Positions 11,885 through 22,951 of a DNA stretch of 64,000 nt are shown here, in pieces; the first letter of the stretch is position 1, and each line of letters begins with the position of its first letter. Under the pieces are notes generated by a model. It made no database searches. It was given only the letters and a program-made list of their open reading frames with translations, and had not been told where the DNA came from. The stretch is from Isoetes taiwanensis (Eukaryota > Streptophyta > Lycopodiopsida > Isoetales > Isoetaceae). The stretch is taken from contig JAJEKV010000017.1 in assembly GCA_021234155.1 (NCBI GenBank), positions 4,068,792-4,132,791 of the forward strand, given 5' to 3'. The position numbers and the translations under genes were made by a program.

Positions 11885-13765
11885 TCAACAACATAATTCA
11901 AGAGTCATCAAGAGACATTGCTGCTCAGTAGCATCCAACGTTTCCAAGTTCATGCGGGCCCTCATACCACTCTTGACGATATTTTGGAGGGAGAAACCCC
12001 TTTCATAACATGCTGTGCTTCCTGGAATAACCATGCAACACTGCCATAGACTCATAAGTGCTGGAAAATTGTTCCACCAACTATCTGCTATTCCATCCTC
12101 CTCTCTACAAATAGTCCAAGCCATCAATATATTTTTATTCTTGGCTGCCCTGAAAAGTGTCCCAACAAAGTCTTCTCTCTCACTTAACAACGAGCTACAT
12201 CTATCTTTGAACTAAACTTAGCAAGCAATTTGCCCAACTAATCAAAGATCTCTTTATCCCTAACGTCTGGATCCAAAGCATATATGGATGTATTGAAGAA
12301 CTTCATAGCATTAAATATGTCATTCACATCTTCAAATCTCTTAGCAAGTGCATCAAAAATAGCAAGGATAAATGATTTACCAATACGTATACAATGAGCT
12401 AAGGATCCACTACCTTCAGGCGGCCCATTCAAGATTTTTTCCTGGAATAGGAACAAGCCTAAGCTCATGTTCATGGAGAGTGCCATTAGCATCCTCAAAT
12501 GTCATCTTCCCCTCCTTGCAACAGTTAAGAAACAAAGCTAGTCGTTTTGTTCCTTCTCCAAATGTTCTAGTTGTAGAGAGATGTCTTCTAGTAAACTTCT
12601 CCTTCACCAAATCTAGTAGCAAGCCTATCCTTGACACATCAAGCAATTGTTTCTGGAATTCTATATTCAACTTGTTTAACTCTTCACGAGCGTCCGCTAA
12701 GAAATGTATTATGAATTAGACCTAAAAAGAAAATACAATGAGTAATGAAATAAATTATCGTGCCAAAAGAAGGATAAAAGAAACTATACCTGGAAGATCG
12801 TGCCCTTCTCATAGAGTTTTTTGTCACTTGTTTTCCATTGATCCAAGAAAGTAGGCATGACACAAACTAGTTTTTAACATCACTTGCCCTCTAGATAACC
12901 ATCATATGCTATGTATTTGCAAGACGCTCACGTATGCTCATCATATAAAGCTCATCATGCTTAAAAAATACACACTTTTGTTCACCCTTACCACTTTCAT
13001 CCAAGTATTGCATGTACATAATAAGATGTCTTTCTAGCATACGATCAATTGATTCATCAACAAGAATAGAATATTATGGAGAAGATCTCACCTCATTAAG
13101 TATTTCTGGCCTGGCATATTGCGTATGCTCATAAGAAATTCACGTGCAGCAACGCCATTTGTATAAGAGCCATATTCATCATTAGGTGGAATATTTGGTG
13201 TTTGTAGGCGCCTCAAGTGACGACAAACATCACTAAATCGATACAATGGAAATCCACATTGTGCCATAAAATATACATTGTGAATAGAAACTATAATCCT
13301 TGCCATCTCAGAGTTACGTGCTGCTTCAATTTGAGTATCCATAAGGCCCATTTCTTTTTCACATTTTTGCTTGTGAAAATGCGCAGCAACAACATATTTA
13401 TGGTCTTCGGATTTGGCATGATCATTTAGTGCAGAAAGTTGCATCACTCTAGATCCTTCCTTCATGTATGTGTTATTCTTCTTGAACTCAATGCACCGAC
13501 TACATTTTGCACGATCTTCGTTTGTTAGAGCCTTCACTATAAATGCCCATTTCTGATACTTTGTCCATCCATTTCTCCATTTCCTTTTAGTGGAAGTAGA
13601 AGCATTAGCCGCAGCCTCATCCATCCCTTGTACAGGCACATCTCCTACCACAACAGACTCATCCATAATCTCAATGACAGTCTGATTTGATTCTGCTATT
13701 ACTGTAACTTGGATTTGAGATTCATCGTCAACAACACTTTGGGTTGATTTGTAAAAAGAGAGCAT
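11885..13765 (-). pseudogene. hAT element B transposase, frame-broken
   Basis: The N-terminal 225-codon stretch at 13088-13765 carries a zinc-finger-like module (CSRCIEFKK followed by ALNDHAKSEDH, a C-x2-C ... H-x5-H arrangement). At about 12980-13080 a segment reads YSILVDESIDRMLERHL, typical of the DUF4371 region of hAT transposases. More fragments lie at 12238-12670. The C-terminal 101-codon stretch at 11885-12190 carries the hAT dimerisation domain (FPALMSLWQCCMVIPGSTA followed by CYERGFS). The frames do not join without shifts or introns, and a stop interrupts the DUF4371 segment, so I call it a pseudogene. Its domain set differs from that of element A, so the two belong to different hAT lineages. 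Confidence 0.82.
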
Positions 13766-14721
13766 AGATTTGCAACCATCAGTCTTCCTCCTCCTTTTTA
13801 AGGTGCCCTTTCTGTAATTAAGAGAATGGAAACAAAAAATTTAATCAGATTAGAACTACGAAATGCCCAACCAATGCGTTTCTCTTGTTTTTTACAGTTC
13901 GAATATCTTTGGGTCACATATTTGCACAATGAATGGGCATTATTGGCTTTCGAAATCAATCTAACCAACTAATTGGAGTGCTCAAGAAACTGTGCAGAGC
14001 CCTCAAGAAACTGGTGGACTAGTGGGCAGTAAAATAATCAACCTAAATCTAATCGGGTAATGGCTAATGCACTACTTAAAGAAGGAGTAAACATGAACAA
14101 GAATGGAACATGAAGGAAATATTAATTTACCTGTTGTTGCAGCAGATGTGGGGGTCTGGTTAATGTCCATTAGTGAATCTTGATGACAGAGATAATGACG
14201 GCCTCTCTGCTCGGCAGTGCTCGCTTTGACTGAAACATGGTGAAAAAACCAAGCCACAGACTCCGTCCACAGACTCCACATAGACGCTGTTTTGTGAAAA
14301 AGGGGGGAAAGAACAAAAACAAAATGCTTTGAGCATTACCAGCTTACTGTAAAGAGCCGTGGCAGACATCTGGCAGAGCAGAAATGATTTGGATTTCCCA
14401 AATTGGTGGATTCGTTAAATGAGAGAATGTAGGAGGAATCGGGAATGTAGAAGTTAAAAAAAAAATATTTTTTAATGTTACCTAATTCATGATTCTAATA
14501 GAGGTAAGGTACATTAACTTGATATGCCTATAAAAATAACCCTAGTACTTATATAAAAATGAAAGGCATATTTATATTTGCGACCTTTCAAATGACACAC
14601 ACATTTTTTTATTTGCCTTTTTATATGATAGGCAGATTGATATTTATTACCTTTCAAATGCAGGGCAATTGTTTTTGTTGCCTATTTTGATGGGCAACTA
14701 AGCCAAAAATAGACATGAAAG

Positions 14722-14740
14722 CCGTCAAACTTGAACCTTG
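14722..14740. repeat. Right terminal inverted repeat of hAT element B
   Basis: CCGTCAAACTTGAACCTTG on the plus strand is the inverted partner of 11671-11689 and is followed at once by the CACTAAAG duplication. Confidence 0.9.
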
Positions 14741-14748
14741 CACTAAAG
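14741..14748. repeat. Target-site duplication, right copy (CACTAAAG)
   Basis: Identical to 11663-11670. In the minus-strand frame it falls within the LRVAL codons of the element A transposase. Confidence 0.92.
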
Positions 14749-15385
14749 CTACTCTCAAGTTTTCAAAGTTGGGAAGCTCCATATTTGGACCACAACTTGC
14801 AGACTCTGCCATCATATACTTGAACAAATACTTCTTACCACATTGAAAGGAATTTTGTTGTTGATGAAGTATCTTCCAATTGCCCGCCACACCCTTCTTT
14901 TGCTTCTGGATCAATAGCTTCTTTAATGCTCTTTTGTCTCTTTCTTGCAACTGGTGGCAAGAAGTCATCCTCTAAACTAGATGAGCTAGTTCTTAAGGAA
15001 GCAGTGCCTGCGTCAGAGGATGTGGATACAATCTTTGTAGGTTAATGAGACATTATGGCTGCTACAACCCTTGCAACAACCAATCTCTTATGCCTATTGA
15101 ATACCATCTAGAATGGATGACGCTCTCTAGTAGCATCGAGAACTGCAACACAACCTCTTGATCCCTTCCCTTCTTTAATCAAATGTTTTTTCACTCTATC
15201 GATACCCCCAGTTGTTTCATAGGAATAAAACCTGCATTGCCACTTCCTTAGGACCAACCAAGCTTACCTCATCCCACCATTGCGATGGATTGGATCATTT
15301 TCTTGCCATTTTAGCCCTCTTTGGAATCCTTGAAATTGAAGATGCAATTTCATCTCATTTCTCTTCTCTTGGCTATAGTCCTTGT
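14749..15385 (-). pseudogene. hAT element A transposase, N-terminal part (BED zinc finger)
   Basis: The minus strand shows a BED-type finger around 15160-15330: a DPIHRNGG segment, a Cys in WQCRFYS, then TTGGIDRVKKHLIKEG, comparable to the family pattern C-x2-C ... GGI-x-R-x-K-x-HL. A stop lies between the two halves and the second zinc-binding Cys of the first pair is not evident. Further on, 14749-14968 encodes the linker that ends NFENLRVAL at the insertion point of element B. It is inactive because of stops and the insertion. Confidence 0.72.
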
Positions 15386-18300
15386 CATGAGAATTTACAT
15401 GTGCTTGATGAATTAAAAAGTACCTAAAAAATTTTTATGATAAAGCCAACAAGTAAAGTCTGAATTATCACAATGAGAGTTTAGTTAATCTTGAAAATGC
15501 AACAAACTAGGATGGTCTTATATTATGGCAAGAGTACTATGCTAAATAAAAATAACGCATAGATTGTAAATAACATGCACTAATTTTTTTCCACAAAAAT
15601 ACAATTTATAGGTTTTACAGCCAAACCACACAAGTTAATCTGATTAACAGAGCATATCATAAGTTGTTAAAGGCTTTTCCATGATGGGTAGTAAGTTGAA
15701 TTCTCCAATATTGACTCCTGTTGTCATGACGAAAGTGAAATGAACGAAATCTAGAGAAATGTGGGTAATTTGAATTGTTCCAACTGCCCCAAGTTATACT
15801 TGGTACAAGATTGCATTGTTGCATTGTACTGCGTGGGCTGTTTTGGTTTATCAGTTTGAACTATTTGATTTTAGAATGATGACAAGTATTCGAAAGTGGA
15901 TCATGCTCCGAATTTGAAACAGGTGTACCGCGTACTTTAGCTAGAAATGGGCTTCGGAACCGAAAGTGCCTACAATTTTTCGCCGAAATAAATTCAGGTG
16001 GCATATTTTACACGACAACAATATAAAATATATGCAACGTATTTATGACGCAGCCATATTTCTGACACGTACCTCTTTGACTGCAACATGTGCCTTAACT
16101 GTGGCTTGCTATTTGCTGATGCATGGCAACGCCTATGTTAGTGGCATTTCTTTCTATATAATCGGGCGACAATTATCAGTCCAGCTTAAAATTTCGCGAG
16201 CCCCTCCCCAAATCCACAAGTGCATGCTCAATCTGATATTGCAAGCGCCCTGCCTGATCCAGCTTCGTGATGGGCCCGTATATCTTATCCCTTGCTAGCT
16301 CAGAAGATTGGTGTTGATATTTCTTATGAGCTATTCTTGATTCTTAGGAAGTCATTCTTCTTATGACACTAGGATAGGCTAGGCAGCACCTCTAGCTCTC
16401 AACAATCGTAAGTTCAGAGCTGCTTAATCTGTGATCATACAAGCTTAGAGGACTTAGTGCCATGTTTAGGTTAGTATGATCGTGCATGCAATTCTTAGCT
16501 TGTTTTGAAAACTTCTTAGTAAAAAAGATCGTATGTGCAATTTTTGTAAGCTCTAGACCGAAGCACATAATAATGTTGCTTGTTTATAGGAAACTAAATA
16601 GATGCGGCATCTTCAAGCAATAAGGAAAGTTGTGAAGAGAAGGTTTGGGAAGTTATTATTCTTGTGCGGCAGCATGTTTTACATAATATGGAGCGGATTT
16701 TAAATGCTTCCACAAAGCCTTCGAGCGTACCTATTGGCAATTTATGCCGAACACATGGACACACTAATGGCGGCGATGGAGCTGCTTAAAAACAACTTAC
16801 TGGCATATCTCAGAACTGATCATCAGGAAGTGATATTGCATGCCCACACTCTGCTTAACTCGATGCATAGATATCCAGCATATACAACGATGAATGAATA
16901 TCGCTATCCAAATTGACCAATGTAGATACTAGTTTTCAAGGCTCACATTGTTATAAGAGTATGGGCTATTTTTGACGTTTTAAGAAGGCATGCGCAGGTG
17001 CGGATATGTAACATTTTGTACAGCTAATAATGCCAATAGTCACCTCTATTGTGAGCAATTCTATGCATCATTTTGTTTGTCCTTATTTCACGACTCCTGG
17101 CTTGGAGAGATCACGTTTGCGATCTGTCTGAGCTTGCCATTGCTTCTTCTAGTCAGAGATCAGGTGCGGAAGGATTGTCATTGCGATCCATTTGAATTGC
17201 TTCGTGTAGCTTCTTTACTGTTTTTGATCAGTAGGCTCGCACGTGTGTTTTGATTATGTTGCTTTGTGATATATTGAATAGGAAGACCAACAGAGCTAGC
17301 TTCATCAAGTCCCACAACAGCATTGCCTTCGGCTTTTAATACAGAAGAACATGATGCAGTAGGTAAAAAGAAAGTGTTGGGTTTAGTCCATTAGCACATA
17401 GTAGCCAATACCCAACTGATTTTGGAGGAATGGAATAATCCAACTAATAGGTCAGCTATGAGGTTTCAACGCGTGATACTTTTTGATCATCGAGCACGGA
17501 GACTGGAAGAGCAGATGCGTCTCCTTTTCAACATCTTACTAGCAATGTCCCGTGAAGGATGCCTATTACTAACTATAAACCTTGGAAGCTTATGTACTCT
17601 TTGAAAGGAGCACGTATAAATGGTATCCGAACTTAAAAAAACTTATTTAGCTAGTTTCTAGGGGCACATGTGCCAGTCTTGCCAGTCTACCATGCTGGAT
17701 TATCTGATATAACATTTTTCATGCAATAAAATCTTTTTTGGCCAATATCCATCCTTGTGACGCTTCCAAGGATCGCTGATTCTTGGAAGCTGAGTTTGTA
17801 TTTATGTCGGGTACCCTATTCTGTGTGTTATGCTTATGTGATTGTAATGTTGTTGTGTATACTATTAATTCTTGAAATGTTGCTTGGAAGGATCGCGCCT
17901 ACAATCCTTAGATACATTTTATATTTTGTAAATTAATTAAACTTTTGAACTTTGCAGAGCCTGGAATATTTGCTGGACCTCGGTGCATTATACCGAAGAG
18001 AATTATCACACATGGGCTTGACAGAATGGTATATGGAAATAGCGCAAGCTGTGCCACATAAGAGGGCGACAAATCATAAAGATTTGTGTCTCTTTATCGC
18101 GACTAGTGAAAAAACTAAGGATATTGAGCAGATGGGATAATAGTAACCATGTGGGAAGGCAATGTAAGTCAGGTCGGCGATGCTATCATATGCTTCGTGG
18201 AAGGCACCACCCAACATCAATTCATTCAGTACGTCTTGCAGCTTAAAAATTACGTCGGTTCTATGATGACAGCAAGTACTCAACAGGGGAAACCAGACTA

Positions 18301-20683
18301 CCAGAGGATATGGTTGGCCACTGCCCGCTATGAATGAAGCTGTTGGACTTAAAACCAATAGGGTTATACTGCTTATATTTAGCGTGTGCAGCTACTTTCT
18401 AACTACTGACAAGAGGCAACTGAGCTGCGCCATAAAGCTCTTAGCGATGACAAAACGCCCACAAAAATGAACATCACATGGATAACAACTAGGTGCAAGG
18501 AAGTAAAGAGGAATCTGGCGAAGAAATCCGACCTATTCCCAGCCCTCAAGCGCCTTCATCAACAAATTCACGTCAATCTCTAAAGGGCAAATTGTCTGAT
18601 TTAGGCAAGCTGCCTGAAAAGGAAGAAAGTGAGGGCACACACATCTAAAAAGAGAGTAAATGATGACTTTGCTTTTGCCTCTATACATTCGCTCTCAAAT
18701 TCAATGCTTGTTGTCAGGTCTATAAGACCGTAAAGGCCAAAGCAGAAGGCCCCGAAAAAATTCGTTGCAAATTCATCCCCATATTGCTCCAACCCCCATA
18801 CCAGCGTCATATTCTCTGCCAAAGAGCTGAAGTTCAACCCAATGGAGGAAAAAATGCTGGCCGAAAAAACAGCCATGAAACTGGAGCAGTGTAAGAAGTA
18901 CTATCCTATGCATGGTTCACAAATGTCAGCATATATGATTTGTGTCCTGCTCCATCTTAAATGACACATTATAACTAGATCCAATGAGGATACGCAAATT
19001 CTGTTGAGATCTTTCAGAGACTCTCCACACGATATTCTCACCCCAGCAGATTTTGTTCCTTTTGATTCTGCGACAGGTGAAACAACAACAAGGCACAATC
19101 CTACGTAACTGATGGGAAATAAATTTTATGCTATATTTGGCAACTATTCTATTTTTGTTGCTCGGGTCCTATGTTGAATGATTGGATCATGTGAGCAGCA
19201 AGTTGAATCCTCGAAGGAGGGCCGAGTAATATTGAGTACCTGTGCCTATCTATAGCATGCAATGAAATCATTGCTATACAGTATACATGGGGCCCCTTAT
19301 TAAGAAGCTACAACAACTCCAAAATCGACATCAGGCACTAGGATCTCCTCTTCAAGGAAAGCTTGATAATTGATTGGTATGTTACTAGCTTATTTATTTG
19401 TCGTATTTGTGCACTTTTCAAGTCCAGAGGATTGCCTTTGCGGTTGCCTGAACCATATATATATATATATATATTTTTTGTTCTGTTTGCTTTGCTCAAG
19501 CGGATCACCGTGGCGATCTGAAAGACAAAAAATAGTGGATCATTATGCCTAAGGCTAGGGGATTTAAGATTTTGTCAATGGTACGGAGGTCGGTAAAGAA
19601 GGAACTAGGCGATGATTAGGATAACGTCCCTGACAAACCGGCAAAGGAATTTTTTAACAAGACGTTTCTTCAGTCTCTAAGGGGCATGCTTGACGCTAAG
19701 ATGAATCGTGTAATGGATGAGATTCTTGCTAACACTTGTTTCTTGAAGACAAATCTTCAGTACACTAGCTGCTTCAACTATAAGCAATTGGTATCAGACA
19801 TAAGGACACTCACTCTGATGGAGAAAGAGGTCCTCGATAATGTGAACTATAACACAAAAATGCAGCCCTCTAGCTTTCAAGATTTGTAGACGGGATATAG
19901 GATTTACAAAGGATCATCTACTTGAAATTGTAGGTATGGATTCTAACTAATGTTAAATAGATATTAATATCGATTATGTTCTGGAGACTCTTCCTCTCGT
20001 CATGGTAGCCTGCATTGATCACATCTTACTGCTAGAGAGTGATAAATTGCATCATCACGAAAGAAATGTGATAAAGTTGTGCACACAAGTAGGTATTCTA
20101 TCTACTCCTGTGCTTGAGCATGTGCAGCTGATCTATGTTGACATGCAAGGTCTTACACCAAATTGGACGGTATCTCAGTATCTTGAATATTATTGAAGGA
20201 TCTCACTAATGACGAGGGCAAAAATTTATCATATGTTGATGCTTCTCCTTCCTGGCCACATGCCCAACTGTTTGTATAGTTTATCGCAACTCGAAGGGGA
20301 TGGTCATGTGTGAGGCCTCCTTATCCTCTACAATGCTCCCATCATATAGGATCAAGAGATCCCCTCGTGTTGACTCCTCAAGTCGGCAGGAAGCCGTTCA
20401 AACAACATTGGCTGGAATTTTTTGCTTCTCTCCATAACATTAGTTGCATTTTTGTTTAATGTTCGACTTCGCAAGTCGAGGAAAAGCATCTAACTTAATA
20501 GTCAATTTTTTGCTTCTCTCCATAACAAAAGGTGCATTTAATGTAGTGTTAGGTTTAGCAAGTGAAGGGAAAACATCCAAATTATTCACTCAGTATGTCC
20601 TTGAACACTGCACTGAGATTAAAAAGTATCAGAATGTATCATTCTACAGTCTCTCATCATGCCTATTACTACCAAGTTTTTCC
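15386..20683. other. Gene-poor region, no recognised gene
   Basis: Only short frames of at most about 110 codons are open and none matches a family I know. Some stretches have a coding-like look, for example 17952-18140, 18149-18337 and 19686-19889 (all +), with stops between them, and could be remains of an old gene or element. A (TA)n microsatellite lies at about 19460-19481. A short local duplication (TTTTTGCTTCTCTCCATAAC) occurs near 20417 and 20506. Confidence 0.4.
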
Positions 20684-20830
20684 CCTTGGAAAACTTTCGG
20701 GATAGGGGTTTTTTAATCCTAGTAGTAATAACTTTACTATATTCCTTATTTGGGTCCCATAGGCCAGTTGGCCTCTGCCGCAGACAATACTTCAACTCAA
20801 TATAACTCCAAAATAAGAAAACCAACCCTT
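20684..20830 (+). mobile_element. LINE 3'-end remnant
   Basis: The segment CGGGATAGGGGTTTTTTAAT, followed by TTTGGGTCCCATAGGCCAGT, matches the 3' end of the LINE fragment at 36341-36430, where the same order of words follows a recognisable LINE C-terminal zinc-finger region. No LINE coding sequence is recognised directly upstream here. Confidence 0.55.
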
Positions 20831-21159
20831 ATCTAATGACCCATTGTTCCCAAAGAGACTTTTTCCATTTTTTCCCTTTTACGTTACCCCTCTTTGTGCC
20901 ATAAAAATATTTTTCCCTTTTATCGAAGTGTCATTCTACCATCAAAGTGTCCTATTTTTTTCAGCAAAGGTTTTGCCTTTATATTAGCAACATAAGTTAT
21001 TGGTAATTGTTTCTATTTTATCTTTCCATTGTTGTGATTTTAGATTCTAACCCCTTACCTCTAGATCCCAATAGTTTATCCTCAATGCTTATTCATGTGG
21101 GCCACTCCCCCGAGCTCTCTATTTGATATTGACGGGATCAATTGTCTGGTGGAGGGGAA

Positions 21160-21450
21160 AATTTTAAAAACCTTGGGACCTTAAAACCTTCGAGGAAAAA
21201 AAATTTAAAAAAGAATCCGTCCGCCTGATGGTGATCCCGGAGGACGGGATCACTCTCCGGGATCACCAGATCGCGGACGGGAAAAAATGGAAAACCTTGG
21301 GACCTTAGAACCTTCGAAGAAAAAAAAATTAAAAAAGAATCCGTCCGCCTGATGGTGATCCCGGAGGTGGGGATCACCAACACGTGATCCCGTCCTCCGG
21401 GATCACCAGATCGCGGACGGGAAAAAATTTAAAACCTTAGAACCTTAGGT
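21160..21450. repeat. Tandem repeat with GATCCCGG hairpins, about 2.2 copies
   Basis: Units of about 124-140 bp begin near 21170 and 21294, with a partial third near 21434. Each holds ACCTTGGGACCTTA, an A-rich stretch, AATCCGTCCGCCTGATGGTG and self-complementary GATCCCGGAGG / CTCCGGGATC words, so each unit can fold into a hairpin. No coding function is seen. Confidence 0.85.
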
Positions 21451-22951
21451 CCTCAGAGTCAAACATACTAAAGGCTTTTTAGATGGCATGTGAGGGGGCA
21501 TCTGTACAAGTGAACAATTATACACGCTTGGATCATTTGAGACAATATCTGGATGCAAGCTTTCTCAATAAGCTTTGGATACTAGTGCAAGTAGATTTAG
21601 ACTATCAGTTTCTACAAAGAGGTAGACATGGACAAGCTTAAAAATTGAAACTCTTTGTGAGCACCGATTGCACTGCAAGCCCAATATGTATCTCGAGATT
21701 CAAATTCAGTTGCATGCTTATTCATTAATGAGGAATATAATAGGTATCTATCATTGTTAGAAAGCCCATCTACGAGCTCCATAGGCCAAGGGTAGAGGAA
21801 TCTTGTAGTCGTGTCTTCGACAATTTAAAAAAGATATAGCCATTGAGTAATATCGTTGTAATCTTATTGGCTATTCCTCTCCAAAAAGGAAAGGAACATG
21901 ATTCTATCTCGAACGGACCAAGTGGCATTATTTTAAAGGGCCCATAACTAGCTTTGTGATCCTTAGCATTGACAATCTTATCATGTTAAGAACAATGAGT
22001 ATATCTTTTATATGCCTTTAAAAATATATATAGACAAAGACACCATGCCTTAAGCATTACATCATAGTCATAATGTCATATGCAAAGTTGTATTTGATTT
22101 GGAAATGATGACAAATTGTGACAAGATGACGTGAAGCATATTAGAAATTGTGGGGCATACTAACTTTGTGAACATAGTTGGTGTCTCCGAGGGGAAATTC
22201 TAAATATTCGTCATTCTTTCAATAAAATAATACAACCTTAAACTCTTACGAGATGTGGAATGTAAAATGAGATGGTATTCTTGGCCACTGGTTACCTGCA
22301 AAATCCAAGGGCAGTCACGAACGGATTTTGTAGGTAGCTGGGTGGCCAAGAATGGAAGACCAATTTACTTGCAGCGACCTCAAGCAAGCGACATAATTTT
22401 CAAACTACTACTTTCGATTGTTTGCAAGAATGCAAAGGAAGTGTCTACTGTGGGGGATAGAATGGAAACCCAGTTTGCTTGAAGAAATATATGAAAGTCT
22501 AGGTATCTTAAATCATGTGGTGGTTCCTTTTCGAGCATTTTAAATCGTGACCCTATTTTGGGCAACCATATAAGACGTGTAAAACAGTCTTGCAAAAAAT
22601 AGCCTTTTAACCTATTTGCCACCGTTGCGGCCACATCAGCCAGCCACGCCATCAACTCTTCCACCATGAAGCTTAGCTAGGCCCATGCCCGCCGGACTAA
22701 TTGCTTTGCCTAATGCAAGCTTTGTGCCTGTCATTATTGGACCCATTAGCGAAGAATGCAGCCTTCCTGGCTCCGGAATTTCCAAGCTTTTCTTACCTGA
22801 TCGGTGCTTTCCTTAAAGTTGTACTATAGCATATTTCCTTCTTCCCAGCTTGAATGTTTAAACCCAATTTCGCAACGAATTTACGCATTGGATTAGTGGT
22901 CCACAAATATTGCATCAGAAGTATTTTCAAGTGTTTCTGTAACTTGTAGCC
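21451..22951. other. Intergenic upstream of the kinase gene
   Basis: No gene is recognised. The right end should contain the leader and promoter of the gene starting at 22952; no certain TATA box was identified. Confidence 0.4.

Larger units (their letters stand above)
11671..14740 (-). mobile_element. hAT element B (TTF zinc finger / DUF4371 type), 3,070 bp
   Basis: Complete hAT element with both ends visible. The terminal inverted repeats are TAGGGCTCAAGTTTGACGG on the left and CAAGGTTCAAGTTTGACGG read inward from the right, matching at 16 of 19 positions. It is flanked by the 8-bp duplication CACTAAAG. The transposase gene lies on the minus strand. The insertion site is inside the transposase frame of hAT element A. 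Frame breaks in its own gene suggest that it is no longer autonomous. Confidence 0.93.
10791..15385 (-). mobile_element. hAT element A (BED / DUF659 type), degenerate, split by element B
   Basis: Remains of a hAT DNA transposon on the minus strand. The N-terminal part at 14749-15385 keeps a BED-like zinc-finger region (GGIDRVKKHL preceded by a Cys) and a segment ending NFENLRVAL. The rest continues at 11662-10791 with a DUF659-like segment (LSLIVDG, IVGDGEQANR, MAHCISNLL) and the following helical region to about 10800. The two parts are separated by element B (11671-14740). Removing B and one copy of its target duplication restores the same reading frame. Several stops are present, including TGA at the Trp position of the usual DGW motif. 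The outer ends and terminal repeats of A were not identified, so the limits are approximate. Confidence 0.8.
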
